DNA of 64,000 nucleotides. Origin: Brevundimonas basaltis. GTDB lineage: Bacteria; Pseudomonadota; Alphaproteobacteria; Caulobacterales; Caulobacteraceae. Position numbers and translations under genes: made by a program. This document shows, piece after piece, positions 57,142 to 64,000 of this stretch (within the stretch, counting starts at the first letter, position 1; each line of letters starts with the position of its first letter). Location: positions 62,001 through 126,000 of the forward strand of contig NZ_JACHFZ010000001.1 of the NCBI RefSeq assembly GCF_014202075.1. The letters run 5' to 3'. The notes under the pieces are model-generated. The model saw nothing but the letters and a program-made list of their open reading frames with translations, searched no databases and was not told where the DNA came from.

Positions 57142-58251
57142 TTACCGCACCGTCACCGGGTGGTCGAGACCCATGCCGACCTTGATCAGGCGGTTGATGA
57201 CGAAGGGGAGGCGGGCGATCAGCGGAAGGGCCAGACGGCGCAGCAGATCCGAACGGCGGGACGTGTCGCGGATCGCCGAGGTCACGGCCCGGACCCGGTC
57301 GACGACGGCGCCGTCCACCGCCTGACGCAGGCGGCCGTAGTCGTAAAGGCGGGCGCGGTCGCCGTCGAGGAAGTCCGCGGCGCAGGCGGCGAAGACGTAG
57401 GCGTCCTCGATGCCCAGATTCATGCCCCGCGCGCCGAACGGGGAATGGATATGGGCCGCGTCTCCGGCGAGACAGACCCGGCCGACGGTCATGGCCTCGA
57501 CCATCCGGTGCGAAATGCGGAAGTTCGAGCTCCAGTGGACGGTTCCGGCGCTCCAGCCGGCGGGCAGACTGTCCAGCAGCGGCGGCCCCGGACCGATCAG
57601 ACGAAAGGTCCGGCCCGAGAAGGGCAGGCAGACGAACGGGCCGGCGGCGCGCAGATCGATCCACGCCTCGTCGGCGGCGGGGCCGGTCAGGTCGACGTCC
57701 ATCAGCCGCCACGGCTCCTCCCAGGCGTCTCCCGGGAAATCGAGACCGAGCGCCTTGCGGGCAGTTGAATGGGCGCCGTCCGCGGCGAGCAGCACCGGGA
57801 TCTCAAGGGTCGAGCCATCGGTCAGGCGAGCGGTAACGCTGTCTGCGGATTGCGTCAGGCCAGCGAGGCCCAGGCCGCGTTCCGGCGTCACGCCGAGGGC
57901 CGCGAGCGCGCCGGCCAACAGCGCCTCGGTGCGGGCCTGGGGCAGGATGACCATGCGGTGGTCGACGCCGAGAGCGGCCCAGTCGATCGTCAGGCTCGCC
58001 AGGGCGCGGCCGCGGCGATGGATGCGCAGGGCGCGAACGCCCTGGGCCTCGGCCTCGATCCGGGCGGTGACGCCGGTGTCCTCCAGAAGGTCGAGGGTGC
58101 GCGGATTGACCCCGAGAGCCTTCGAGGTCCGGCCCGGTTCGGCGGCGATGTCGACGATCCGCACCGGCACGCCGCGCCGGGTCAGGAACAGGGCCGCGGC
58201 CAGTCCCGTGGGGCCGGCGCCGGCGATCAGGACCTGGGGCGGGCCGGGCAT
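57142..58251 (-). CDS. FAD-dependent monooxygenase (PheA/TfdB-like)
   Basis: This 369-residue flavoprotein has the Rossmann FAD motif [21 protein letters not shown] at the start, the middle strand DG motif ([18 protein letters not shown]) and [23 protein letters not shown] near 270-290. That is the class A aromatic hydroxylase (p-hydroxybenzoate/phenol hydroxylase) layout, without the C-terminal thioredoxin-like domain of TfdB. Substrate is unknown. The stop lies 10 bp before cobS, so they may share a transcript, but no vitamin B12 role is known. Confidence 0.88.
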   Translation of the reverse strand: MPGPPQVLIAGAGPTGLAAALFLTRRGVPVRIVDIAAEPGRTSKALGVNPRTLDLLEDTGVTARIEAEAQGVRALRIHRRGRALASLTIDWAALGVDHRMVILPQARTEALLAGALAALGVTPERGLGLAGLTQSADSVTARLTDGSTLEIPVLLAADGAHSTARKALGLDFPGDAWEEPWRLMDVDLTGPAADEAWIDLRAAGPFVCLPFSGRTFRLIGPGPPLLDSLPAGWSAGTVHWSSNFRISHRMVEAMTVGRVCLAGDAAHIHSPFGARGMNLGIEDAYVFAACAADFLDGDRARLYDYGRLRQAVDGAVVDRVRAVTSAIRDTSRRSDLLRRLALPLIARLPFVINRLIKVGMGLDHPVTVR

Positions 58252-58316
58252 GGAGCGACGCTAGGCCGCGTCTGACGTGAGGTCCACCGTGGCGAGCGGA
58301 CGCGGAAGCCCGCCCG

Positions 58317-58991
58317 TCAGGCCGCCAGTCCGGCTTTCTTCAGCGTCTTGTAGGCCTTGATGACGTTCTGCAGCTTGGCCTCGGCGCCGCGGTCGCCCTT
58401 GTTCAGGTCCGGGTGGAAGCGTTTCAGCAGCTCGTGATAGCGGGCCTTGACGGCCTTCTTGTCGCTGCGGGCGTCGAGGTCCAGGTCGGCCAGGGCCGCC
58501 CGCTCCAGCCGACCGAGGCGCAGTTCATCCTCGCCGGCCGGCCCCGCCTGCTCGCGGGTGCGGCGGCCGAACAGGCCAAAGCTGTCGCGCCAACTGCCCG
58601 CGCCTTCGGTGTTGGCCGTGCCGAATTTGGAGGCGAAGGCGGCCGCCTCGCGGGTGAATTTGCCGGCCTTCATCTCCCAGGTCGGGCGGCCGCCGGTCAT
58701 GGCCTCATTCTCCTGGGCGGCGCGAACCTCGCCCTCGCTCATGCCGGCGTAGAAATTCCAGCCCTTGTTGTACTCGCCGGCGTGGCGTTGGCAGAAGTCG
58801 TAGAAATCGTTGAGGCGCTCACGCGACTTGGGGGCGCGGGCCGTGGCGGCCTGGCGGCAGTCGGGCCACTGGCACGGCTTCTCGCCCGGCTTGAGGTGCA
58901 GGACGTCGGCTTCCGCCGCCTCCTCCTCGGGCCGGGGCGGCTTGATCCGCATGTCTTTGAAGCGCGGCTTGTATTGAAAGGCAGATGACAT
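58317..58991 (-). CDS. J-domain protein with Cys-containing N-terminal region
   Basis: This 224-residue protein has a C-terminal J domain: DLDARSDKKAVKARYHELLKRFHPDLNKGD with the HPD tripeptide (His193-Asp195) needed to stimulate DnaK. The N-terminal part has CQWPDCRQAATARAPKSRERLNDFYDFCQRHA (Cys pair plus Cys/His), a possible zinc site, and KGWNFYAGMSEGEVRAAQEN. This arrangement is the DnaJ-like family seen beside bolA in Caulobacterales. ATG 58991 is the start that gives the family N-terminus MSSAFQYKPRFKDMRIK. Divergent from bolA. Confidence 0.88.
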   Translation of the reverse strand: MSSAFQYKPRFKDMRIKPPRPEEEAAEADVLHLKPGEKPCQWPDCRQAATARAPKSRERLNDFYDFCQRHAGEYNKGWNFYAGMSEGEVRAAQENEAMTGGRPTWEMKAGKFTREAAAFASKFGTANTEGAGSWRDSFGLFGRRTREQAGPAGEDELRLGRLERAALADLDLDARSDKKAVKARYHELLKRFHPDLNKGDRGAEAKLQNVIKAYKTLKKAGLAA

Positions 58992-59036
58992 CGCACGAAG
59001 TGTAGGGCCGAATTGGTCGCCAACAAGGACAAGCCC

Positions 59037-59363
59037 ATGCCGGAAGGCCCGATCGCGACGATTATTCGCAAAAAACTGACGTCGGGGCTGTCGCCGGTCC
59101 GGCTGGAGATCGAAGACGATAGCGGGCGACACGCCGGCCACCACCATGAAGGCGGCATGGACGGGAAGGCCGGGGGCGAGAGCCACTTCAATGTGACGGT
59201 GGTCTCGACGGCGTTCGAGGGGCAGGGGCGGGTTCAGCGTCAGCGGGCGGTCAACGACCTGCTGCGAGAGGAGCTGGCGGGTCCGGTGCACGCCCTGTCG
59301 ATCCGGGCGCTGACCCCGGACGAGGCCGCGTCGGTCGCATCCGCTCCTGCCCGAACGCCGTGA
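59037..59363 (+). CDS. BolA family protein
   Basis: This 108-residue protein has MPEGPIATIIRKKLTSGLSPVRLEIEDDSGRHAGHHHE, then ESHFNVTVVSTAFEGQGRVQRQRAVNDLLREELAG and VHALSIRALTPDE, the BolA fold with its His (in SHFNV) for [2Fe-2S] sharing with monothiol glutaredoxins. ATG 59037 is chosen with AAGGAC upstream; a TTG at 59013 extends it by 8 residues. It is divergent from the J-domain gene (45 bp). Confidence 0.92.
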   Translation: MPEGPIATIIRKKLTSGLSPVRLEIEDDSGRHAGHHHEGGMDGKAGGESHFNVTVVSTAFEGQGRVQRQRAVNDLLREELAGPVHALSIRALTPDEAASVASAPARTP

Positions 59364-59441
59364 TTGCAGATTCGTCGGCGTTCACTTCGTCTTAGAATCT
59401 TGGCCATAGCGTTCGGCCCGGGATGTTTGGGAGGGGGCGGA

Positions 59442-61259
59442 ATGGTCGAGTCCGACGGGATCAGCAAGCCGGCGAACGGCGAACCCGGTTCCGGTGAGGC
59501 CGCCCAGGCGCTGCGCGCCATCCTGCAGACCCAGTATCTGCGCTATCTGATCATCTCCAGCTGGGCCGTCGGCCTGCTGGCCGTGGTCGGTCCGATCGCC
59601 GCGGCGCTCTGGTTTCTCGGGACGATCGCTGCCGGCACTCTCCGCGGCGCGATGGAGAAGCGCATCAGCGAACGCGTCGGGGCGGGCTGGGGCCTGATCT
59701 TCCCGGCCGTGGCCACTGCGACCACCGCCGCCTGGGCGACCGCGCCGCTGATGGCGTGGTTTTCCGGCCACCCGTTCGGCCAGCCCCTGGCCATGACCCT
59801 GCTCGTCTCCGGCTATGTGCTGGTGTTCGCACAGCTGAGAAGCTCGCCGAAACAGGCGGTGGTGATTTCGTCGCCCTACAGCGCTGCCGCCGCCGTGATC
59901 GCGGCCTCCCTTTGGGGCACCGACCTGTTCTGGGCCTTCATGGGCGTGGTGCCGTTCACCGGCGCCGGTCTGGTCGTGCTGGTCCTGATGACCATGCTGC
60001 GCGAAGAACGCATCCGTGCTTTCCAGGAGCACCAGGCGCACCTGATCGAGGAACTGGAAAGCGCCCGCGACCGTGCCAATGCGGCCAGCGAGGCCAAATC
60101 CAGCTTCCTGGGCGTTATTTCGCATGAACTGCGGACGCCGATGAACGGCGTACTCGGGGCGGCCCAGTTGCTCGGCGCGACCCGGCTGGAGCCGACGCAG
60201 CGCGAATATCTGTCGATCATTCGCAACTCGGGCGACAATCTGCTGAGTCTGCTCAACGACATCCTCGACATGACTAAGATCGAGGCCGGCAAGATGACCT
60301 TCGAGATGGTCGACGTCTCCATGTCCGACCTGCACAAGCGCATCACCGGACCGTTCCAGGCCCAGGCGGAGGCCAAGGGCCTGACTTTTTCGGCCCGCTT
60401 CGAGGGCGACGCCCCCGCCGTGGTCCGCGGAGACCCGCTGAGGGTCTGCCAGGTGATCCACAACCTGCTCTCCAACGCCGTGAAATTCACCGACGCGGGG
60501 GAGGTGGTCTATACGGTGCGCTCGGAACGCATGGGCGACAACCAGGTCAGGTTCGCCTTTTCGGTCAAGGACTCCGGGGCCGGCATTTCGCCGGAGGATC
60601 TGGAGCGGCTGTTCCAGCCCTTCACCCAGGTCGACGCTTCCTCGACGCGCCGCTTCGGCGGCACCGGTCTGGGCCTGACCATCTCGCAGCGCATGGCCAA
60701 CATCATGGGCGGCGACATCACCGTGGAATCGACGGTGGGCGAGGGCTCGACCTTCACCTTCACGGTCGAGACCGAGGTCGTCGAATGGACCCGGCAGGAG
60801 GCCGCCGCGCCGATCGCGGCTGAGGTCCAGGACGGGCGGTCGCTGAATGTACTGGTTGTCGAGGACCACCCGGTCAACCGGATGATCCTGGAAGCCTGGA
60901 TGAGCTCCGCCGGCCATACCTCCTCGACGGCCGAGAACGGCCAGATCGCGCTCGAGATGACAGCGGGCCAGCGTTTCGACCTGATCATCATGGATGTGAA
61001 CATGCCGGTCATGGACGGGCTGACCGCCACGCGCGGCATCCGGGCCGGGGGCGGAATCAACGCCGAGACGCCGATCGTCGTGCTTTCGGCCTCAGCGCGG
61101 ACAGAGGACCACGAGGCCGGGCTGGAGGCGGGCGCCGACGCCTATCTGAACAAGCCGATCGACTTCGCCGCCCTGGCGGCGGTGATGAACCAGGTCGGCG
61201 CCGGCCGGGCTGGACTGCGCGCGCTGACCGCCCTGGGCGAGAAAGCCCGGGCGGCCTGA
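59442..61259 (+). CDS. Membrane-bound hybrid sensor histidine kinase
   Basis: This 605-residue kinase has several hydrophobic segments (about 30-205), a helical linker, HisKA with His228 in FLGVISHELRTPMNG, the ATPase domain (about 335-450: NLLSNAVKFTDAGEVVY, FGGTGLGLTISQRMANIMGG) and a C-terminal receiver (about 475-600) with Asp518 in LIIMDVNMPVMDG and Lys in YLNKPIDF. The membrane part resembles MASE-like sensor domains; ligand unknown. Start ATG 59442 follows GGGAGGGGGCGG. A terminator at 61363 follows. No adjacent regulator. Confidence 0.92.
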   Translation: MVESDGISKPANGEPGSGEAAQALRAILQTQYLRYLIISSWAVGLLAVVGPIAAALWFLGTIAAGTLRGAMEKRISERVGAGWGLIFPAVATATTAAWATAPLMAWFSGHPFGQPLAMTLLVSGYVLVFAQLRSSPKQAVVISSPYSAAAAVIAASLWGTDLFWAFMGVVPFTGAGLVVLVLMTMLREERIRAFQEHQAHLIEELESARDRANAASEAKSSFLGVISHELRTPMNGVLGAAQLLGATRLEPTQREYLSIIRNSGDNLLSLLNDILDMTKIEAGKMTFEMVDVSMSDLHKRITGPFQAQAEAKGLTFSARFEGDAPAVVRGDPLRVCQVIHNLLSNAVKFTDAGEVVYTVRSERMGDNQVRFAFSVKDSGAGISPEDLERLFQPFTQVDASSTRRFGGTGLGLTISQRMANIMGGDITVESTVGEGSTFTFTVETEVVEWTRQEAAAPIAAEVQDGRSLNVLVVEDHPVNRMILEAWMSSAGHTSSTAENGQIALEMTAGQRFDLIIMDVNMPVMDGLTATRGIRAGGGINAETPIVVLSASARTEDHEAGLEAGADAYLNKPIDFAALAAVMNQVGAGRAGLRALTALGEKARAA

Positions 61260-61362
61260 ACGGTCGTCGAACGGGCGCAATCGGCGCCGCCCATCTGAAC
61301 CGGCTATGAGCGTCGCGGTTCAGGCGGCTCTGTTCAACCAAAACAGGCCGACGCCACAGCCG

Positions 61363-61395
61363 AAACGCCCCGAATGGAGACTTCCGGGGCGTTTT
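61363..61395 (+). terminator. Terminator after the hybrid kinase
   Basis: AAACGCCCCG (61363-61372) pairs with CGGGGCGTTT (61385-61394), and the 3' arm runs on into a TTTT. The symmetric A and T runs mean it could act in both directions. It ends 17 bp before the ligase start. Confidence 0.8.
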
Positions 61396-61411
61396 CGCGT
61401 TTGGAGACGGA

Positions 61412-63106
61412 ATGCGCGCCTTCGCCGAACTGCTGGATCGCCTGTCTCTGACCGCGTCGCGCAATGCGAAGCTGGTTTTACTGAGGGACTATCTGCGCAG
61501 CACGCCCGACCCTGACCGGGGCTGGGCCTTGGCGTCGTTAACGGGCGAGCTGACCTTCGCCGCGGCCAAGCCGGCCATGATACGCAAGGCGGTGGAGGGC
61601 CGGGTCGACGCCGTGCTGTTCGGCTGGTCGTACGACTACGTCGGCGATCTGGCCGAGACGGTCGCCCTGATCTGGCCGCGCGATCCCGATCACCGCCCCA
61701 ACCGGGAACCCGAGCTGGGAGAGGTGGTCGAGGCGCTGCGCACCGCCGGTCGCGGCGAGGTGGCGGGGTTGCTCGAGGGCTGGCTCGACGCGCTGGAGCC
61801 CAAGGGCCGGTGGGCCCTGCTCAAGCTGATGACCGGAGGGCTGCGCGTCGGACTGTCCGCACGGCTGGCCAAGACAGCGGCCGCCATGGTGCGGCCCGCG
61901 ACCGTCAGCGAACCGCCCGACCCGGATGGCGGCGAGGCGGCGGTCGCGCTCGAGCCTGTCGAGGTGTCGGAGATCGAGGAGATCTGGCACGCTCTAGAGC
62001 CGCCCTATGGCGACCTGTTTGCCTGGCTCGAGGGGCATGGCGACCGGCCGGACGCCGAGGCCCCGGGCCGGTTCAGGCCTGTGATGCTGGCGACGGCGAT
62101 CGACGAGGCGGCGGATTTCGCGAAGCTCGACCCGGCCGACTACGCCGCCGAGTGGAAATGGGACGGCATCCGGGTGCAGGCGGTGCGCGAGAGCGGGGTC
62201 GCCCGGCTTTATTCCCGAACCGGGGATGAGATCTCCGGCGCCTTCGCCGATATCATGGCCGGGCTGGCATTCGAGGGGGCGGTGGACGGCGAGCTGGTCG
62301 TCTGGCGCGACGGCGCCGTCGCGCCGTTCGGCGATCTGCAGCAACGGCTCAACCGCAAGACCGTCGATGCGAAGATGATGGCGGCGTATCCGGCCGTCAT
62401 TGTCGCCTACGACCTGCTGTCTGAGAACGGCGAGGACTTGCGAGGCCTGCCGCTGCGGCAGCGGCGGGCGCGACTTGAGGCGGTGGTCGCGGACCATGGC
62501 GGCGACCGGCTGCATCTGTCGCCGGTCGTGCCCTATGCCGACTGGGACGAACTGGCCGCCCTCCGCGCCGATCCGCCGGTCGGGGCGGCGGCCGAGGGGT
62601 TGATGCTGAAGCGATGGGACAGTCCCTATGTCGCGGGCCGACCCAAGGGCCCGTGGTTCAAGTGGAAGCGCGACCCGCACGTCATTGACGCGGTGCTGAT
62701 GTACGCCCAGCGCGGGCACGGCAAGCGGTCCAGCTTCTATTCCGACTACACCTTCGGGGTGTGGACGCGGGACGGTGCGCTCACGCCGGTGGGCAAGGCC
62801 TATTTCGGCTTCACCGACGAGGAGTTGAAACAGCTCGACAAATTCGTGCGGGAGCACACCGTCGAGCGCTTCGGGCCGGTGCGGTCGGTGCGGGCCGAAC
62901 GTGACTTTGGTCTGGTGCTCGAGATCGCCTTCGAGGGACTGAATCGGTCGACGCGGCACAAGTCGGGCGTGGCCATGCGTTTCCCGCGCGTCAGCCGCAT
63001 CCGCTGGGACAAGCCGGCGCGCGAGGCCAACACGCTGGACGATGTGATGGATCTGCTCGACGCGCTGGAAAGCGGTGGCGGACGGATCGGGACGGCGCAG
63101 GGCTGA
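61412..63106 (+). CDS. ATP-dependent DNA ligase
   Basis: This 564-residue DNA ligase has an N-terminal DNA-binding domain (about 1-200, RAFAELLDRLSLTASRNAKL), a nucleotidyltransferase domain with the adenylated Lys249 in EWKWDGIRVQAV, VDGELVVWRDG and AEGLMLKRWDSPY, and an OB-fold domain (about 420-560: KGPWFKWKRDPHVIDAVLM, SGVAMRFPRVSRIRWDKPA). The family is usually in an operon with an Lhr-like helicase, a beta-CASP exonuclease and a phosphoesterase; none is here. Start ATG 61412 is not preceded by a strong ribosome-binding site. Confidence 0.93.
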   Translation: MRAFAELLDRLSLTASRNAKLVLLRDYLRSTPDPDRGWALASLTGELTFAAAKPAMIRKAVEGRVDAVLFGWSYDYVGDLAETVALIWPRDPDHRPNREPELGEVVEALRTAGRGEVAGLLEGWLDALEPKGRWALLKLMTGGLRVGLSARLAKTAAAMVRPATVSEPPDPDGGEAAVALEPVEVSEIEEIWHALEPPYGDLFAWLEGHGDRPDAEAPGRFRPVMLATAIDEAADFAKLDPADYAAEWKWDGIRVQAVRESGVARLYSRTGDEISGAFADIMAGLAFEGAVDGELVVWRDGAVAPFGDLQQRLNRKTVDAKMMAAYPAVIVAYDLLSENGEDLRGLPLRQRRARLEAVVADHGGDRLHLSPVVPYADWDELAALRADPPVGAAAEGLMLKRWDSPYVAGRPKGPWFKWKRDPHVIDAVLMYAQRGHGKRSSFYSDYTFGVWTRDGALTPVGKAYFGFTDEELKQLDKFVREHTVERFGPVRSVRAERDFGLVLEIAFEGLNRSTRHKSGVAMRFPRVSRIRWDKPAREANTLDDVMDLLDALESGGGRIGTAQG

Positions 63107-63158
63107 AGAATTGGAGCGGCGGGGTTTAAAATCCGGGCGGGGACGTTAGACCCGGCTG

Positions 63159-64000
63159 ATGACCTCGCTCCCGACCTCCTTCAACGACGCCGTGGCCGCC
63201 GGGCAGAAGGCGGTGACAGTCGACGCGGCCATGCTGGCGAAGCTGACCGATCTGGCCGGCGACCTGGCGGTCAACCTGGTCATCGCCTCCATCATCCTCG
63301 CGGCCACGGTCATTGGGGCGCGTTGGGCGGCCCGGCTGACCCGGCGCGTCCTGCTGCGGGCGCAGGCCTTCCGCCACGACCAGACTATCCTGAGCTTTGC
63401 CGTGCAGGTGGTCCGGGTGTTGGTCTACATCCTTGGTTTCATCGCCATCCTGCAACGGCTGGGGGTGCAGACCACATCGATCATCGCGGTGCTGGGCGCG
63501 GCGTCGCTGGCCGTGGGTCTGGCGCTGCAGGGGACGCTGTCGAATGTGGCGGCGGGGGTGTTGCTGCTGGTGTTGCGGCCCTACAAGGTCGGGGACGTGA
63601 TCGACATCGGCGGGGCCGTCGGCACCGTGCAGCGGCTGGACCTGTTCACGACGCAGATGTCGAACGCCAACAACCACAAGATCGTAGTCCCCAATTCGCA
63701 GGTGCTGGGCGATGTGATCCTGAACCTGTCGGGCCAGACGACGCGGCGGATCGAGATTAATTTCACCGTCGGCTACGGCGAGGATCTGAACGCGGCGCGA
63801 GCGGTACTGGTCGGCGTAGCGGCGGCCCATGAGAAGGTGCTGGCGGATCCGCCGCCCTGGACGGGCGTCACCGGCCTGCTCGACAGCGCCGTGGAGATCC
63901 GGCTGCAGGCGTGGGTGGAGTCCGGCGACTGGTGGCAGACCCAGGCCGATCTGATGCAGGGCGGCAAGGAGGCCATCGACGCCGCCGGCATCGAAATTCC
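63159..64000 (+). CDS. MscS-type mechanosensitive channel (C-terminus outside window)
   Basis: Reading from ATG 63159 gives about 280 residues with no stop before the window ends, so the 3' end is missing. Transmembrane helices: LAVNLVIASIILAATVIG, TILSFAVQVVRVLVYILGFI and the pore helix TTSIIAVLGAASLAVGLALQGTLSNVAAG. Downstream the MscS beta domain RPYKVGDVIDIGGAVGTVQRLDLFTTQM and MSNANNHKIVVPNSQVLGD is complete. The channel opens under membrane tension to release solutes. Confidence 0.94.
   Translation, partial: MTSLPTSFNDAVAAGQKAVTVDAAMLAKLTDLAGDLAVNLVIASIILAATVIGARWAARLTRRVLLRAQAFRHDQTILSFAVQVVRVLVYILGFIAILQRLGVQTTSIIAVLGAASLAVGLALQGTLSNVAAGVLLLVLRPYKVGDVIDIGGAVGTVQRLDLFTTQMSNANNHKIVVPNSQVLGDVILNLSGQTTRRIEINFTVGYGEDLNAARAVLVGVAAAHEKVLADPPPWTGVTGLLDSAVEIRLQAWVESGDWWQTQADLMQGGKEAIDAAGIEI

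Noticed and set aside
57132-58316. Cobalamin riboswitch near cobS
   Set aside because: The gap upstream of cobS is 10 bp and no B12-box-like sequence was seen.

Overview
The window is high-GC DNA, judged by eye at about two-thirds G+C or more, with tightly packed genes, many ATGA start/stop overlaps and GTG or TTG starts. It looks like the chromosome of an alphaproteobacterium of the order Caulobacterales, probably Brevundimonas or a close relative. The main evidence is a divK-pleD pair in which the receiver Asp53 residues, the RxxD inhibitory site at 359-362 and GGEEF at 368-372 fall at the same residue numbers as I recall for Caulobacter. The TonB receptors, phasin, cobS/BolA/J-domain cluster and HWE kinase fit the same group. 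The genus is inferred. I see no rRNA, tRNA, CRISPR array, insertion sequence, phage or plasmid genes.

Layout. 1-5.7 kb: a partial DUF482 acyltransferase-like gene, RidA, a zinc-ribbon DinB, divK-pleD, a 59-codon ORF and rpmG, with large nested inverted repeats in the gaps. 5.8-14.2 kb: lipoproteins, an operon ending in a beta-hydroxylase/sulfotransferase fusion, NUDIX, DUF4424, RNase R and DUF1622. 14.3-19.2 kb: a transsulfuration operon (cystathionine beta-synthase to cystathionine gamma-lyase) with three tandem secreted alpha/beta hydrolases between the two enzymes. 19.4-22.3 kb: two cold-shock genes with matching leaders, a fasciclin lipoprotein and a porin-like protein. 22.4-30 kb: flavin oxidoreductase, queF, DUF817, an FAD oxidoreductase, a response regulator/HWE kinase pair and a carboxylesterase.

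30-40.3 kb is a carbohydrate-use locus: GH1 beta-glucosidase, divergent LacI regulator with a palindromic operator between them, TonB receptor, a lipoprotein of the glycoamylase/GH144 family, and an ABC importer (binding protein plus two permeases, no ATPase). The gene set suggests beta-glucan or beta-glucoside oligomers, possibly beta-1,2-glucan. 40.3-43.9 kb: dnaB, then rpsF-rpsR-rplI with a recognisable promoter, a structured leader whose last hairpin pairs with the rpsF Shine-Dalgarno sequence, and a terminator. 43.9-53.9 kb: a second TonB receptor, a membrane protein, a D,D-carboxypeptidase with SPOR domain, a phasin, an S41 protein, clpS-clpA, a DUF4287/DUF5655-like protein and CsbD.

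53.9-64 kb: a cluster of ACCCGGGT-centred palindromes, a decayed DUF2239 pseudogene, a second S41 protein, cobS, an FAD monooxygenase, a J-domain protein, bolA, a hybrid histidine kinase, an ATP-dependent DNA ligase without its usual partners, and an MscS channel cut by the window end.

I do not see a clear new defence or mobile system. The best leads are the hydroxylase/sulfotransferase operon, the paired cold-shock leaders, the rpsF leader, the 18-bp palindrome cluster upstream of csbD, the hydrolase triplet and the sugar locus.
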